A stretch of DNA of 64,000 nucleotides from Pseudorhodoferax sp. Leaf267 (GCF_001422405.1 NZ_LMMV01000021.1:186858-250857), one strand, 5' to 3'; positions 42,916-53,272 are shown, counted from the first letter of the stretch. Notes: a model not told the origin generated them from the letters alone. Numbers and translations: made by a program.

Positions 42916-43845
42916 TCAGGCCGCGCGCAGCACGAAGCCGATGCGCGGGAAATGCACGTGCACGGTACCGGCGCGCGCGTCCTGGCGCCGCAGCGTGAAG
43001 TGCATGCGCGTGGCAGCGACCAGCTCGCCCTCCGTCGGCTCCGGCCCGAAGGCTTCGGCCGTGACCGTGACGCGGCTGCCCAGCGCAATGCCGTGGTCGT
43101 CCTGGAAGGTCTCGCCCGCGACGGGCAGCGGCTCGCCCGCGGCCGCCACGGCGATGGCCTCGGCCGACGTCATCTTCTCTGGTTGCCCGTGCCCGATGGC
43201 GGCGATGCGGTCCATCCACGCCAGCACGGACGGGAACGGCTCGAACACGCCAGCCGTGGACGGTGTGCGCGTGCGCACGTACCACAGCGGGTGGTAGGCC
43301 GAGAAGTCGGCCAGCACGGGCACGGCGTCGACGAGGTAGTCCTGTGTCTCCAGCGTCTCCGATAGCCGGCGCAGGTAGGACTTGAGCGCGGCCGTGGCGT
43401 CGGCCGGCCGCAGCCGCGCCATGCCCGCCGCCATGGCGCCACGGTCGGCGGCGAAGGCCTTGCCGGCCTCCGGCGGCAGCTGGCCGAACATGTCGGCCAG
43501 GCCGGAAGGCTGCATCGCATGGGCCATGGCGGCCCAGAACAGCGTGCTGTCGGCCCACTGCGCCATGATGCGCGTGAGGCCCTTGTGCTGCGGAGGGTAC
43601 AGGCTGGGCACTGGCTGATGGTGTTCCAGCACGTCGCAGATCAGCCCGGTGTCGCAGTAGATGTCGGCGCCGACCTGCAGCACCGGCGTGCGGCGGTAGC
43701 CGCCGGTCAGCGCTTGCACATCGGGCTTGGGCATGATGGGCGGGATGTGGACGGACTTCCACGCCAACTGCTTGTGGCCCAGGATGAGCCGCATCTTTTC
43801 GGAAAAGGGGGAGGTCGCGTAGTGGTGCAGGATCAGGTCGGGCAT
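42916..43845 (-). CDS. Glutathione S-transferase-like protein with C-terminal extension
   Basis: A 309-residue protein. The first 80 residues are a GST thioredoxin fold (MPDLILHHYATSPFSEKMRL; RTPVLQVGADIYCDTGLICD), followed by the helical domain to about residue 215. Beyond a usual GST there is a 90-residue extension (AAAGEPLPVAGETFQDDHGI, then a beta-rich end with HFTLRRQDARAGTVHVHFPR), perhaps a separate small domain. It is nine bases behind the AidB-like dehydrogenase gene and presumably helps handle electrophilic intermediates of the pathway. Confidence 0.8.
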   Translation of the reverse strand: MPDLILHHYATSPFSEKMRLILGHKQLAWKSVHIPPIMPKPDVQALTGGYRRTPVLQVGADIYCDTGLICDVLEHHQPVPSLYPPQHKGLTRIMAQWADSTLFWAAMAHAMQPSGLADMFGQLPPEAGKAFAADRGAMAAGMARLRPADATAALKSYLRRLSETLETQDYLVDAVPVLADFSAYHPLWYVRTRTPSTAGVFEPFPSVLAWMDRIAAIGHGQPEKMTSAEAIAVAAAGEPLPVAGETFQDDHGIALGSRVTVTAEAFGPEPTEGELVAATRMHFTLRRQDARAGTVHVHFPRIGFVLRAA

Positions 43846-43853
43846 GGGGTTCC

Positions 43854-45494
43854 TCAGTTGGTCGGCAGGGCTCGGTCCAAAATGGCGTCGAGATCGCAGC
43901 CGCTCGGCAAGGTGCCGAAGCTGCGACCCCAATCGCCCGCGATGCGGGTGGTGCAGAAGGCGGATGACACGGCGGCCGGCGCATGCTGCACCAGCAGCGC
44001 GGCCTGCACGGCCAGCGCCACGTCTTCGGCCAGGCGCCGGGCCTCGGCCTCGCCCTGCAATTGTTCGATGCGCTGCGGCAGGTCGTCGGCCAGCCGGTCC
44101 AGCGCGGCATGGGCACCGCGCGCCGGGGCGAGCTCGGCCGCCAGTGCGGCGCCCGCGTCGCCCTTGCGCAGGGCGCGCAGCAGGTCCAGCGCCATGATGT
44201 TGCCCGCGCCTTCCCAGATGGAATTGAGCGGCATCTCGCGGTAGATGCGGGCCATGACGCCATGGCCGCCCTCCTCCACGTAGCCGTTGCCGCCCAGGCA
44301 TTCCATGGCTTCCTGGCCGAAGCCGCTGCCGCGTTTGCAGGTCCAGAACTTGGCGACAGGCGTGAGCACACGGGCCATCACTTGCTCGTGCCCATCGTCG
44401 GGCCGGTCGAACGCGCGCGCCAGGCGCAGCGCAAGGGCCGTAGCGGCCTCGGATTCGAGCGCCAGGTCGGCCAGCACGTTGCGCATCAGCGGCTGGTCGA
44501 CCAGGCGCTTGCCGAAGGCCTGGCGCCCGCGCGTGTGGTGCACGGCCAGCGCCAGGGCCTGGCGCATGAGGCCGCTGGTGCCCAGCGCGCAGTCCAGCCG
44601 GGTCATGGTGCCCATCTCCAGGATCTGCGGCACGCCACGGCCCTCGTCGCCGACCAGCCAGGCCTGGGCCTCGTCGAACTCGACCTCGGAACTCGCGTTG
44701 GCCTTGTTGCCCAGCTTGTCCTTCAGGCGCTGGATGCGGATCGCGTTGCGCGAGCCGTCCGGCAGCACGCGCGGCAGGAAGAAGCAGGTCAGGCCGGCCG
44801 GCGCCTGGGCCAGCACCAGAAAGGCGTCGCACATCGGTGCCGAGAAGAACCACTTGTGGCCCGTGATCGCGTAGCGCTCGCCCCAGGCGTCGCGGCCATC
44901 GCGGCGCGCCTGCGTGGTGTTGGCGCGCACGTCCGACCCACCCTGCTTCTCGGTCATGCCCATGCCCATGGTCGCGCCGGGCTTGTCGGTGATGAACTTC
45001 AATGCCGGGTCGTACCAGCGGCTTTGCAGCCTGGGCGCCCAATCGGCGTAGACAGAGGCGTTGCCCAGCAGCGCCGGGGTGACGGCGTAGCTCATGGAGA
45101 TGGGGCACAGCACGGCCGGCTCCAGCTCGGTGAACAGCATGAAGCCGGCCGCGCGCTGCACATGGGCGTGAACGCCACCGGCCCAGGGCGTGCCGTGCAG
45201 GCCGGCCGCCACGGCGGCAGCCATCAGCGCGTGGTAGCTTGGGTGGAACTCGACCTCGTCCACGCGGTGGCCAAAGCGGTCGTGCGTGCGCAGCGCGGGC
45301 GGGTGCACGTTGGCCAGCCGCGCGTGCCCCTGCATGGTCGACGAGCCGAGCTCGCGGCCCAGGGCTTCGAGCGGTGCGAGTTGCAGGCTCGGCGCGTTGA
45401 AGCGCAGCGCGTCGCGCAATGGCGCGTTCGTGGCGAACAGGTCGTAGTCCGCCAGCGGCGTGCTCTGGTTGAAGACTTCGTGCGTGCCGTGCAT
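43854..45494 (-). CDS. AidB-like acyl-CoA dehydrogenase
   Basis: A 546-residue flavoprotein of the acyl-CoA dehydrogenase superfamily, AidB/isovaleryl-like subgroup. Signatures are MGMGMTEKQGGSDVRANTTQ for the FAD region, ITGHKWFFSAPMCDAF, RLDCALGTSGLMRQALALAV, RQAFGKRLVDQPLMRNVLAD and the C-terminal GQEAMECLGGNGYVEEGGHG. The sequence is closer to metabolic AidB homologues found with beta-oxidation genes than to a clear alkylation-response protein. ATG 45494 follows GGGAGACG; the GTG directly before it is an alternative. Co-oriented with the reductase and GST genes. Confidence 0.85.
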   Translation of the reverse strand: MHGTHEVFNQSTPLADYDLFATNAPLRDALRFNAPSLQLAPLEALGRELGSSTMQGHARLANVHPPALRTHDRFGHRVDEVEFHPSYHALMAAAVAAGLHGTPWAGGVHAHVQRAAGFMLFTELEPAVLCPISMSYAVTPALLGNASVYADWAPRLQSRWYDPALKFITDKPGATMGMGMTEKQGGSDVRANTTQARRDGRDAWGERYAITGHKWFFSAPMCDAFLVLAQAPAGLTCFFLPRVLPDGSRNAIRIQRLKDKLGNKANASSEVEFDEAQAWLVGDEGRGVPQILEMGTMTRLDCALGTSGLMRQALALAVHHTRGRQAFGKRLVDQPLMRNVLADLALESEAATALALRLARAFDRPDDGHEQVMARVLTPVAKFWTCKRGSGFGQEAMECLGGNGYVEEGGHGVMARIYREMPLNSIWEGAGNIMALDLLRALRKGDAGAALAAELAPARGAHAALDRLADDLPQRIEQLQGEAEARRLAEDVALAVQAALLVQHAPAAVSSAFCTTRIAGDWGRSFGTLPSGCDLDAILDRALPTN

Positions 45495-45519
45495 CACCGT
45501 CTCCCGGGCCGTTGCAGCC

Positions 45520-46536
45520 TCAGATCAGCTTGACCAGCTGCTTGCCGAAGTTCTTGCCCTTCAGCAAACCCAGGAAGGCCTGCGGCGCGGCCGCCAGACC
45601 TTCGGCCACCGACTCGCGCGGGCGCAGCTTGCCGCTGGCCACCAGGCCGCCGAGCTCGGCCAGGGCCTCGGGCCAGACCTCCATGTGTTCGCTGACGATG
45701 AAGCCTTCGAGCTTGATGCGGTTGATCAGCAGCACGGAGGGGTTGGTGAGCGGCAGCGGCGCGCCGTCGTAGCCGGCGATCATGCCGCACAGTGCGATGC
45801 GGGCGAAGGCGTTGGTGCGCAGCAGCACGGCGTCCAGGACCATGCCGCCCACGTTCTCGAAATAGCCGTCGATGCCGTCCGGGCAGGCCGCCTTGAGCGC
45901 GGCCGACAGGCTCTTCACGTCGCCGTGCACCTTGTAGTCGATGCACTCGTCGAAACCGAGTTCGTCCTGCACGTAAGCGCACTTGTCAGGCCCGCCCGCG
46001 ATGCCGACCACGCGGCAGCCGCGCGCCTTGGCCAGGGCACCGAAGGCACTGCCGACCGCGCCGCTGGCTGCGCTGACGACCAGCGTGTCGCCGGCCTTGG
46101 GCGCGATGATCTTGACCAGGCCGTACCAGGCCGTGACACCCGGCATGCCGACCGCGCCCAGGTAGTGCGACAGCGGCACGTGCGTGGTGTCCACCTTGCG
46201 CAGGCTGCCCGGCACGTTGGCATCGACCACGCTGTAGTTCTGCCAGCCTCCGAAGCCGACGACCTTGTCGCCCACGGCGTACCTGGGGTGCCGGCTCTCC
46301 ACGATCTCCCCCACCGTGCCGCCCTGCATGACCTGGCCCAGCGGCTGCGGCTGGGCATAGCTCTTGGACTCGTTCATGCGGCCGCGCATGTATGGGTCCA
46401 GGCTCATGTAGTGGTGGCGCACCAGCACCTGGCCGTCGGCCAGCGCGGGCGTTTCGGCATCGACGAGCTTGAAGTTGCCGGTGGTGGCCTCGCCCTCGGG
46501 GCGGTTGTCGAGCAGGACTTGTTGGTTCTTGGGCAT
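45520..46536 (-). CDS. NADPH-dependent MDR-family reductase (CurA-like)
   Basis: A 338-residue medium-chain reductase without zinc ligands. The N-terminal part (QVLVRHHYMSLDPYMRGRMN) is characteristic of the CurA/leukotriene B4 12-hydroxydehydrogenase group. The nucleotide loop is VVSAASGAVGSAFGALAKAR, and the CGMIAGYDG segment is also typical. It likely reduces alpha,beta-unsaturated carbonyls. Sits between the PaaI thioesterase and AidB-like genes, in line with double-bond metabolism of the pathway. Confidence 0.87.
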   Translation of the reverse strand: MPKNQQVLLDNRPEGEATTGNFKLVDAETPALADGQVLVRHHYMSLDPYMRGRMNESKSYAQPQPLGQVMQGGTVGEIVESRHPRYAVGDKVVGFGGWQNYSVVDANVPGSLRKVDTTHVPLSHYLGAVGMPGVTAWYGLVKIIAPKAGDTLVVSAASGAVGSAFGALAKARGCRVVGIAGGPDKCAYVQDELGFDECIDYKVHGDVKSLSAALKAACPDGIDGYFENVGGMVLDAVLLRTNAFARIALCGMIAGYDGAPLPLTNPSVLLINRIKLEGFIVSEHMEVWPEALAELGGLVASGKLRPRESVAEGLAAAPQAFLGLLKGKNFGKQLVKLI

Positions 46537-46552
46537 GCGGGTCTCCTTGGGA

Positions 46553-46966
46553 TCAGTCGGTCGGGATGACGTGGGTGGTGGGCGAGCGCGGCACGTACTT
46601 GAAGGTGGCCGTGGAATGGGCGCAGAGCTGGCCCTGCGCGTCCTGGATGCGCCCTTCGACGAAGGCCATGCGCCCGGTGCGGTGCAGCACCTGCCCCATG
46701 GCCACGAGCGGGCCCTGGGCCGGCCGCATGAAGCTGGTCTTCATCTCGATGGTGACCACGCCCATGCCGGTCTCCAGGCTGCGCGCGGCCGCGGCCATGG
46801 CCACGTCCAGCAAGGTCATGCAGGCACCGCCGTGCGTGGCCTCGTGCGTGTTCAGGTGCTCGGGCCGCGCCGTGAAGTGCATCTCGGACCGGCCGTTCTC
46901 GAAATGCTCCAGCGTGATGCCCAGGTGGTCGATGAAAGGCACGGGCGTGCCGTAGGGGATGCTCAT
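46553..46966 (-). CDS. PaaI-family thioesterase
   Basis: A 137-residue hot-dog thioesterase: PFIDHLGITLEHFENGRSEM, HLNTHEATHGGACMTLLDVA (H-G-G followed by the catalytic Asp) and VVTIEMKTSFMRPAQGPLVA. It should hydrolyse acyl-CoA, here possibly freeing coenzyme A from stalled intermediates. ATG 46966 starts the conserved fold; the open frame extending upstream is the shadow of the SDR gene. In the cluster between SDR and MDR genes. Confidence 0.87.
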   Translation of the reverse strand: MSIPYGTPVPFIDHLGITLEHFENGRSEMHFTARPEHLNTHEATHGGACMTLLDVAMAAAARSLETGMGVVTIEMKTSFMRPAQGPLVAMGQVLHRTGRMAFVEGRIQDAQGQLCAHSTATFKYVPRSPTTHVIPTD

Positions 46967-46977
46967 GCCGCCGCCCT

Positions 46978-47772
46978 TCAAGCCGCGCCGAGCACCACGC
47001 TGACGCCGCCGTCCACCGCCATCCACTGGCCCGTGATGTGCTTGCCTGCCGCACTGGCGTACAGCAGCGCGATGCCCTTCAAGTCTTCGTCGTCGCCCAG
47101 GCGCTGCAGCGGCACGCCGGCCTTCATCTTGTCTTCGCCGAGCTGGTCGATCAGGCCGGAGGCGAGCTTGGTGCGGAAGAAGCCGGGGCAGATCGCGTTC
47201 ACGTTGATGCCGTACTTGCCCCACTCGGCCGCCAGCGTCTGCGTGAAACCGAGCACGGCCGTCTTGGATGTGTTGTAGGCCAGCGTCTTCATGCCGACCG
47301 GGTTGCCGTTGAGCCCGGCGATGGACGAGATGTTGATGATGCGCCCGCTGCGCTTGGGGATCATGTAGCGCGTGGCGACCTGCTGCGACAAGATGAAGTA
47401 GCCGCGCACATTGAGGTTCATGACCTTGTCCCAGGCGGCGACCGGGTGCTCTTCGGCCGGCGCGCCCCAGCTGGCGCCGGCGTTGTTGACCAGGATGTCG
47501 ATCGCCCCCATGCGCTGCAGCGTTTCGTCGGCCAGGCGGCGCGTGTCCTCTTCCTTGCCGCAGTCGGCAGCGATCCAGCGCGCGTCGATGCCGGCCGCCT
47601 GCAGCTCGGCGGTCGCCTGCTCCAGGTCGTCGGCCTTGCGCGCGCTGAGCATGATCTTGGCGCCGGCCTCGCCCAGCGCGTGGGCCATCTGCAGGCCCAG
47701 GCCGCGCGAGCCGCCGGTGACCAGCGCGGTCTTGCCGGTCAGGTCGAAGAGTTGTTGGATGTTGCGGCTCAT
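46978..47772 (-). CDS. SDR-family 3-oxoacyl/3-hydroxyacyl dehydrogenase
   Basis: A 264-residue classical SDR. TGGSRGLGLQMAHALGEAGA is the NAD(P) loop, ILVNNAGASWG the structural motif, SGRIINISSIAGL the Ser and YNTSKTAVLGFTQ the Tyr/Lys. The C-terminal GQWMAVDGGVSVVLG is typical of enzymes that act on hydroxyacyl or polyol substrates. Gene context suggests a hydroxyacyl-CoA or related alcohol dehydrogenase of the pathway. Confidence 0.88.
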   Translation of the reverse strand: MSRNIQQLFDLTGKTALVTGGSRGLGLQMAHALGEAGAKIMLSARKADDLEQATAELQAAGIDARWIAADCGKEEDTRRLADETLQRMGAIDILVNNAGASWGAPAEEHPVAAWDKVMNLNVRGYFILSQQVATRYMIPKRSGRIINISSIAGLNGNPVGMKTLAYNTSKTAVLGFTQTLAAEWGKYGINVNAICPGFFRTKLASGLIDQLGEDKMKAGVPLQRLGDDEDLKGIALLYASAAGKHITGQWMAVDGGVSVVLGAA

Positions 47773-47815
47773 GGTGCTCCTCGGTTCGTTGTGGGTCGAT
47801 CGGTCAGCGCTTTGG

Positions 47816-48019
47816 TCAGGGCTCTGCCTTCATGCGGGCGCGCACGAAGATCAGCGCAAAGCCCACGGCGGCCACCACGCCGCCGGCCACGGCGATGGTG
47901 ATGCCCAGTGCGTGGTCCACGCGCTGGGTGGCCAGGCCGAGCACCAGCGTCAGCAGGCCGCCGTAGATCAGGATCCAGATCCACTTGTGCAGGCGCTTGA
48001 GGGTTTGAGGTGATGTCAT
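47816..48019 (-). CDS. Small two-helix membrane protein
   Basis: A 67-residue protein with two hydrophobic helices (WIWILIYGGLLTLVLGLATQ and ALGITIAVAGGVVAAVGFAL) and short charged ends. ATG 48019 is chosen because it begins the soluble leader; the in-frame start at 48043 is less plausible. It lies between the acyl-CoA dehydrogenase and SDR genes on the same strand. Function unknown. Confidence 0.6.
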   Translation of the reverse strand: MTSPQTLKRLHKWIWILIYGGLLTLVLGLATQRVDHALGITIAVAGGVVAAVGFALIFVRARMKAEP

Positions 48020-48079
48020 GCTGCACTGTACCCAAGCTGCCACGCGCGGGTTGTCACCGGCGTGGCCCGTGGGTTGGCG

Positions 48080-49906
48080 TCAGAACGCGTCTTTGGCCAG
48101 GTCCAGACAGGTGCTGTCGCGTCGCGCCACCACGTCCAGCCAGGCGCCGATCTTGGGCAGTTCGTAACGGTAGAAGAAGCGCATGGCCGCCAGCCGGCCC
48201 TGGGCACGCGCATCGCCATCGGCCGGCACGCTGCAGGCCACGTCGAGCCAGATCCAGGCGATGACGGCGTGGCCGAAGGCCTGCAGGTAGGGCACGGCGT
48301 TGGCCAGTGTGCGCACGGGCTCGCCGCCCTCCCAGGCGGCGCGCGTGGCCTGCAGGACCTGGCTCCAGGCGTCGCGCAGCGAGGCCACCTCGGTCGCCAG
48401 GTGCGCTTGTCCGGCTGCACGTGCCGCCGTCTGCTCCAGCCGCGCCGACAGCAGGTGCAAGCCCCGGCCCTCTTCCATCAGCACCTTGCGGCCCAGAAGG
48501 TCCATGGCCTGGATGCCGTGCGTGCCTTCGTGGATCATGTTGAGGCGGTTGTCGCGCCAGTACTGCTCGACCGGGAAATCGCGCGTGTAGCCGTAGCCGC
48601 CGTGCACCTGGATGGCCAGCGAGTTGGCCTCCAGGCACCATTCGCTGGGCCAGCTTTTGGCGATCGGCGTCAACACCTCCAGCAGCAGCCGCGCCTCGTC
48701 CACTGCCGCGGCGTCGCCCGTGCGCTGCTCGTCGACCAGGCGTGCGCAGTACAGTTCCAGCGCCAGCGCGCCCTCGCCGTACGACTTCTGCGCCAGCAGC
48801 ATGCGCTTGACGTCGGCGTGTTCGATGATGCGCACTTGCGGCGCGGCAGCGTCCTTGCCGGCCTTGCCCTGCGGCCGGCCCTGGGGGCGGTTCTTCGCGT
48901 AGTCCAGCGAGGCGTAGTAGCCCGCCAGCCCCAGCATCACGGCCGAAGTGCCCACCGCAATCCGTGCCTCGTTCATCATGTGGAACATGCAGCGCAGGCC
49001 TTCGTGCGGCTGGCCAACCAGGTAGCCGATGGCACCAGCGCCGCCACGCACCGGGAACTTGCCTTCGCCGAAATTGAGCAGCGTGTTCGTCGTGCCGCGC
49101 CAGCCGAGCTTGTGGTTCAGGCCGGCCAGCGCCACGTCGTTGCGCTCGCCAGTCAGCTGCCCATCGGTATCGACCAGCTTCTTGGGCACGATGAACAGCG
49201 AGATGCCGCGCGTGCCGGCAATCGGCTTGCCGTCCGGCCCCGGGATCTTGGCCAGCACCAGGTGCACGATGTTCTCGGTCAGCTCGTGCTCGCCCGAGGA
49301 GATCCACATCTTGTTGCCGGTGAGGCGGTAGCGCGGGCCGAGCGGATCGGCCTGGAAATCGGCGCCGTCGGGCAGCGCACGCGTGGTGATGTCCGAGAGC
49401 GAGGAGCCGGCCTGCGGCTCGGACAGGCACATCGTGCCCGAGAACCGCCCTGCGAACTCGTTGCGCGCGAACACGGCCTTTTGCAGCTCGGTGCCGTGCA
49501 CCAGCAGCAGGTTGGCATTGCCCTTGGTGAGCAGCGCCGAGTTGATGCTGACCGAGGCCAGCGCGAAGAAGGCGTTGGCCGCAGCCTCCACGGTGTAAGG
49601 CAGCTGCATGCCGCCCTCCTCGTAGTCCTGCGCGGCGCTGAGCATGCCGGAATCGGCATAGGCCCGGTTCGCGGCATGGCTGGCCGCGGGCAGGATCACC
49701 TTCTCGCCGTCGAATCGGGGCTCCTCGGTGTCCACGAGGCGGTTGAACGGCGCGTACTTCTCGCGCGCGATGCGCTCGCAGGTGTCGAGCACGGCGTCGA
49801 AGGTCTCGCGCGTGTGCTCGGCGTAGCGCGTGCGTCCGGCCAGGTCGGTGGCCTGCAGCCAGTCGTAGAGGAGGAAGTCCAGCGTGGGGCGCAGCGCCAC
49901 GGTCAC
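48080..49906 (-). CDS. Acyl-CoA dehydrogenase (with C-terminal extension)
   Basis: A 608-residue acyl-CoA dehydrogenase. The FAD/substrate motifs are [54 protein letters not shown] and [20 protein letters not shown] with [20 protein letters not shown] (catalytic base region). About 130 further residues form the extra C-terminal domain seen in the larger DmdC/FadE-like group. It catalyses the first step of beta-oxidation. GTG 49906 overlaps the thiolase stop (GTGA). Order fadB-thiolase-dehydrogenase makes a classical beta-oxidation unit. Confidence 0.9.
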   Translation of the reverse strand: MTVALRPTLDFLLYDWLQATDLAGRTRYAEHTRETFDAVLDTCERIAREKYAPFNRLVDTEEPRFDGEKVILPAASHAANRAYADSGMLSAAQDYEEGGMQLPYTVEAAANAFFALASVSINSALLTKGNANLLLVHGTELQKAVFARNEFAGRFSGTMCLSEPQAGSSLSDITTRALPDGADFQADPLGPRYRLTGNKMWISSGEHELTENIVHLVLAKIPGPDGKPIAGTRGISLFIVPKKLVDTDGQLTGERNDVALAGLNHKLGWRGTTNTLLNFGEGKFPVRGGAGAIGYLVGQPHEGLRCMFHMMNEARIAVGTSAVMLGLAGYYASLDYAKNRPQGRPQGKAGKDAAAPQVRIIEHADVKRMLLAQKSYGEGALALELYCARLVDEQRTGDAAAVDEARLLLEVLTPIAKSWPSEWCLEANSLAIQVHGGYGYTRDFPVEQYWRDNRLNMIHEGTHGIQAMDLLGRKVLMEEGRGLHLLSARLEQTAARAAGQAHLATEVASLRDAWSQVLQATRAAWEGGEPVRTLANAVPYLQAFGHAVIAWIWLDVACSVPADGDARAQGRLAAMRFFYRYELPKIGAWLDVVARRDSTCLDLAKDAF

Positions 49907-51078
49907 AGCACCTCGAACACGCCGGCCGCACCCATGCCGCCGCCGATGCACATGGTGACGCAGACTTTCTTGGCGCCGCGGCGCTTGCCTTCGATCAGTG
50001 CATGGCCCGTGAGCCGCTGGCCCGAAACGCCGTAGGGGTGGCCCACCGCGATCGCGCCGCCGTTGACGTTCAGCCGGTCCGCCGGGATACCCAGCTTGTC
50101 GCGGCAGTAGATGACCTGCACGGCGAAGGCTTCGTTGAGCTCCCACAGGTCGATGTCGCCGACCGAAAGGCCCAGCTTCGCCAGCACCTTGGGGATGGCG
50201 AACACGGGGCCGATGCCCATTTCATCCGGCTCGCAGCCCGCGACCGCGAAGCCCAGAAATCGGCCCAGCGGCTGCAAGCCCTTTTTCTGCGCCAGCGATT
50301 CGTGCATCAGCACGCAGGCGCCCGCACCGTCGGAGAACTGGCTGGCGTTGCCGGCCGAGATCAGCCCGCCCGGCAGCGCCGAACGCAGGCCGTGGATGCC
50401 GTCGAAGGTGGTGCCGGCGCGGATGCCCTCGTCGTTCTCCACCGTGACCTTCTTGGTCATGAGGCCCATGACCTTGTCGGCCACGCCGGCCGTCACGGTG
50501 ATGGGCGCGATCTCGTCCTTGAACAGGCCGGCTTCCAGCGCGGCGGCGGCCTTCTGCTGGCTGGCGGCGCCGTACTCGTCCATCGCATCGCGGCCGATGT
50601 TGTAGCGCTTGGCCACCTGCTCGGCGGTCTGCAGCATGTTCCAGTAGATCTCGGGCTTCATGGCCTTGAGCTCGGGGTCCACGGCCATGTGCTGGTTCAG
50701 CTCCTGTTGCACGCAGGAGATGCTCTCCAGGCCGCCAGCCACGAGCACGTCGTTCTCACCGGCGATGATGCGTTGCGCCGCCAGCGCGATGGACTGCAGG
50801 CCCGACGAGCAGAAGCGGTTGATGGTCAGCCCCGAGGTGGTGACGGGCAGGCCGGCGCGGATCGCGATCAGGCGCGCGACGTTGCCGCCGGTCGTGCCTT
50901 CGGGCAGCGACATGCCCATGATCACGTCCTCGACCTCGGCGCCGTCGATGCCGGCGCGCTGCACCGCATGCTGCACGGCGTGGGCGCCCAGCGTGGGGCC
51001 ATAGGTCATGTTGAAGGCACCCTTCCAGCTCTTGGCGAGCGGCGTGCGGGCGGTGGAGACGATGACGGCGTTTGTCAT
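49903..51078 (-). CDS. Acetyl-CoA acyltransferase (thiolase)
   Basis: A 391-residue thiolase that cleaves 3-ketoacyl-CoA. The acyl-binding Cys is in [20 protein letters not shown], His in [17 protein letters not shown] and the second Cys in [15 protein letters not shown], with [10 protein letters not shown] between; all catalytic residues are present. ATG 51078 is the family start. It follows the fadB-like gene by 28 bp and is coupled to the dehydrogenase, forming the beta-oxidation core of the cluster. Confidence 0.93.
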   Translation of the reverse strand: MTNAVIVSTARTPLAKSWKGAFNMTYGPTLGAHAVQHAVQRAGIDGAEVEDVIMGMSLPEGTTGGNVARLIAIRAGLPVTTSGLTINRFCSSGLQSIALAAQRIIAGENDVLVAGGLESISCVQQELNQHMAVDPELKAMKPEIYWNMLQTAEQVAKRYNIGRDAMDEYGAASQQKAAAALEAGLFKDEIAPITVTAGVADKVMGLMTKKVTVENDEGIRAGTTFDGIHGLRSALPGGLISAGNASQFSDGAGACVLMHESLAQKKGLQPLGRFLGFAVAGCEPDEMGIGPVFAIPKVLAKLGLSVGDIDLWELNEAFAVQVIYCRDKLGIPADRLNVNGGAIAVGHPYGVSGQRLTGHALIEGKRRGAKKVCVTMCIGGGMGAAGVFEVL

Positions 51079-51106
51079 GGCAATTCCTTGAAATGGATGA
51101 TGGCGA

Positions 51107-53206
51107 TCAGTTGAAGGTCTTGCCTTCGGCCACGAGCCGCGCCAGCAGCGGTGCGGGTTGCCAGAACTTGGCATCGTCCAGCGGGTTCTGCGCAAAGCGC
51201 TGCATGGCCTGCACCACGTTGAACAGGCCCACCTGGTCCGCGTACAGCATGGGGCCGCCGCGGTGCACGGGGAAGCCGTAGCCGAAGATGTAGACCACGT
51301 CGATGTCGCTGGCCTTGTTGGCGATACCTTCCTCCAGGATGTGCGCGGCCTCGTTGACCAGCGCGAACACCAGGCGCTGCACGATCTCTTCGTCCGAGAT
51401 CTTGCGCGGCGTGATGCCCAGCGACTTGCGGTGCTCCTCGATCATCTGCACGACCTCGGCGTTCGGGATCGCGTCGCGCTTGCCGGGCACGTAGTCGTAC
51501 CAGCCGGCGCCGGTCTTCTGGCCGAAGCGGCCCTTCTCGCACAGCAGATCAGCCGTCTTGCTGTACTTCATGTCCGGCTTCTCTTGATAGCGGCGCTTGC
51601 GGATGGCCCAGCCGATGTCGTTGCCGGCCAGGTCGCCCATGCGGAACGGGCCCATGGCCATGCCGAACTTCTCCATGGCCTTGTCGACCTGCTCGGGCGT
51701 GCAGCCTTCGTCCAGCAAAAAGCCGCCCTGGCGGCCGTACTGCTCGATCATGCGGTTGCCGATGAAGCCGTCGCACACCCCCGAGACCACGGCCGTCTTC
51801 TTGATCTTCTTGGCCACCGCCATCACGGTGGCCATGACATCCTTGGCGGTCTTGGCGCCGCGCACCACTTCCAGCAGCTTCATCACGTTGGCGGGGCTGA
51901 AGAAATGCAGGCCCACCACGTCCTGCGGCCGCTTGGTGAAGGAGGCGATCTTGTCCACGTCCAGCGTGGAGGTGTTGCTGGCCAGGATGGCGCCGGGCTT
52001 CATCACGCGGTCGAGCTCGGTGAACACCTTCTCCTTGACGCCGATGTCCTCGAACACGGCCTCGATGACCAGGTCGGCCGAACCGATCTCGTCGTAGCTC
52101 AGCGTGGTGGTGAGCAGCGCCATGCGCTGCTCGTACTTGTCGGCCTTGAGCTTGCCCTTCTTGACCTGGGCTTCGTAGTTCTTGCGGATGGTGGCGACGC
52201 CGCGGTCCAGCGCGTCCTGTTTCATCTCCAGCATCACAACGGGGATGCCGACGTTCAGGAAGTTCATGCTGATGCCGCCGCCCATGGTGCCGGCACCGAT
52301 GACGGCCACCTTCTCGATCTTGCGCAGCGGCGTGTCCTCGGGCACATCGGGGATCTTGGACGCGGCGCGCTCGGAGGTGAACAGATGCCGCAGCGCGCGA
52401 GACTCGGGCGTCCACATCAGATGGATGAAGGCCTCGCGCTCGGCCGCCATGCCGGCGTCGAACTTCATCTTGGTGGCAGCTTCCACCGTGTCCACGCACT
52501 TGGCGGGCGCCGGGAAGTTTTTCGCCATGCCCTTGACCATGTTGCGCGCGAACTGGAAGTAGGCGTCGCCCTTGGGGTGCTTGCACGGCAGGTTGCGCAC
52601 CAGCGGCAGCGGGCGCGCGTCGGCCACCGAGCGCGCGTAAGCCAGTGCCTCGTCGGCCAGCGTCTCGGGCGAGGCCGCCATCTTGTCGAACAGCTTCTGG
52701 CCGGGCAACGAGGCCAGCATCTCGCTCTTGATCGGCTCGCCGCTCACGATCATGTTAAGTGCGGCTTCCACGCCCAGCACGCGCGGCAGGCGCTGCGTGC
52801 CACCGGCGCCGGGCACCAGGCCCAGCTTGACCTCGGGCAGCGCCACGCTGCAGCCGGGCGCGGCGATGCGGTAGTGGCAGCCGAGGGCCAGTTCCAGGCC
52901 GCCGCCCATGGCAACCGAGTGCACGGCCGCGACCACGGGCTTGGACGAGTTCTCGACCGCCAGGATCACGCTCAGCAGATTCGGCTCGGCCAGCGCCTTG
53001 GGCGTGCCGAATTCCTTGATGTCGGCACCGCCCGAGAAGGCCTTGCCGGCGCCCGTGATGACGATGGCCTTGACGTTGCCGTCGGCATTGGCCTTGGCCA
53101 GCCCGTCGGTGATGCCCTGCCTGGTGGACAGCCCCAGGCCGTTGACGGGCGGATTGTTCAGGCTGATGACGGCGACGTCACCGTGGACTGCGTAGGCAGC
53201 GGTCAT
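51107..53206 (-). CDS. fadB: Bifunctional enoyl-CoA hydratase / 3-hydroxyacyl-CoA dehydrogenase
   Basis: A 699-residue FadB/FadJ-type protein. The N-terminal crotonase domain (about 1-190) shows [16 protein letters not shown] and the oxyanion region [20 protein letters not shown]. The NAD domain starts near residue 295 with [20 protein letters not shown], and the C-terminal domains carry [20 protein letters not shown] and [20 protein letters not shown]. It hydrates the enoyl-CoA and oxidises the hydroxyacyl-CoA. Preceded by a perfect palindrome (53227-53246), probably the operator. First gene of the beta-oxidation part; livF lies upstream on the same strand. Confidence 0.92.
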   Translation of the reverse strand: MTAAYAVHGDVAVISLNNPPVNGLGLSTRQGITDGLAKANADGNVKAIVITGAGKAFSGGADIKEFGTPKALAEPNLLSVILAVENSSKPVVAAVHSVAMGGGLELALGCHYRIAAPGCSVALPEVKLGLVPGAGGTQRLPRVLGVEAALNMIVSGEPIKSEMLASLPGQKLFDKMAASPETLADEALAYARSVADARPLPLVRNLPCKHPKGDAYFQFARNMVKGMAKNFPAPAKCVDTVEAATKMKFDAGMAAEREAFIHLMWTPESRALRHLFTSERAASKIPDVPEDTPLRKIEKVAVIGAGTMGGGISMNFLNVGIPVVMLEMKQDALDRGVATIRKNYEAQVKKGKLKADKYEQRMALLTTTLSYDEIGSADLVIEAVFEDIGVKEKVFTELDRVMKPGAILASNTSTLDVDKIASFTKRPQDVVGLHFFSPANVMKLLEVVRGAKTAKDVMATVMAVAKKIKKTAVVSGVCDGFIGNRMIEQYGRQGGFLLDEGCTPEQVDKAMEKFGMAMGPFRMGDLAGNDIGWAIRKRRYQEKPDMKYSKTADLLCEKGRFGQKTGAGWYDYVPGKRDAIPNAEVVQMIEEHRKSLGITPRKISDEEIVQRLVFALVNEAAHILEEGIANKASDIDVVYIFGYGFPVHRGGPMLYADQVGLFNVVQAMQRFAQNPLDDAKFWQPAPLLARLVAEGKTFN

Positions 53207-53226
53207 GGCAGGGCTCCTTGGGATTG

Positions 53227-53246
53227 AAAAGAACGAGCGTTCTTTT
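53227..53246. promoter_or_regulatory. Palindromic operator candidate before the fadB-like gene
   Basis: AAAAGAACGAGCGTTCTTTT is a perfect 9-2-9 inverted repeat 21 bp upstream of the fadB-like ATG (53206). TetR-family repressors of fatty-acid genes often bind GAAC-(N)-GTTC-type palindromes, so a repressor relieved by acyl-CoA is a good guess. No TetR-type gene is in the window. Another GAACG lies at about 53261. Confidence 0.65.
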
Positions 53247-53272
53247 TTGTGGATTCTAGGGAACGAAAGTGT

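Noticed and set aside
43854-45494. Naming the gene aidB as a DNA-alkylation response gene
   Set aside because: The protein is AidB-like in sequence but lies in a catabolic cluster with no adaptive-response genes; only the family name is supported.
51158-53227. 689-residue rightward open frame
   Set aside because: Antisense to the fadB-like gene, which has all catalytic motifs; the opposite frame has none.
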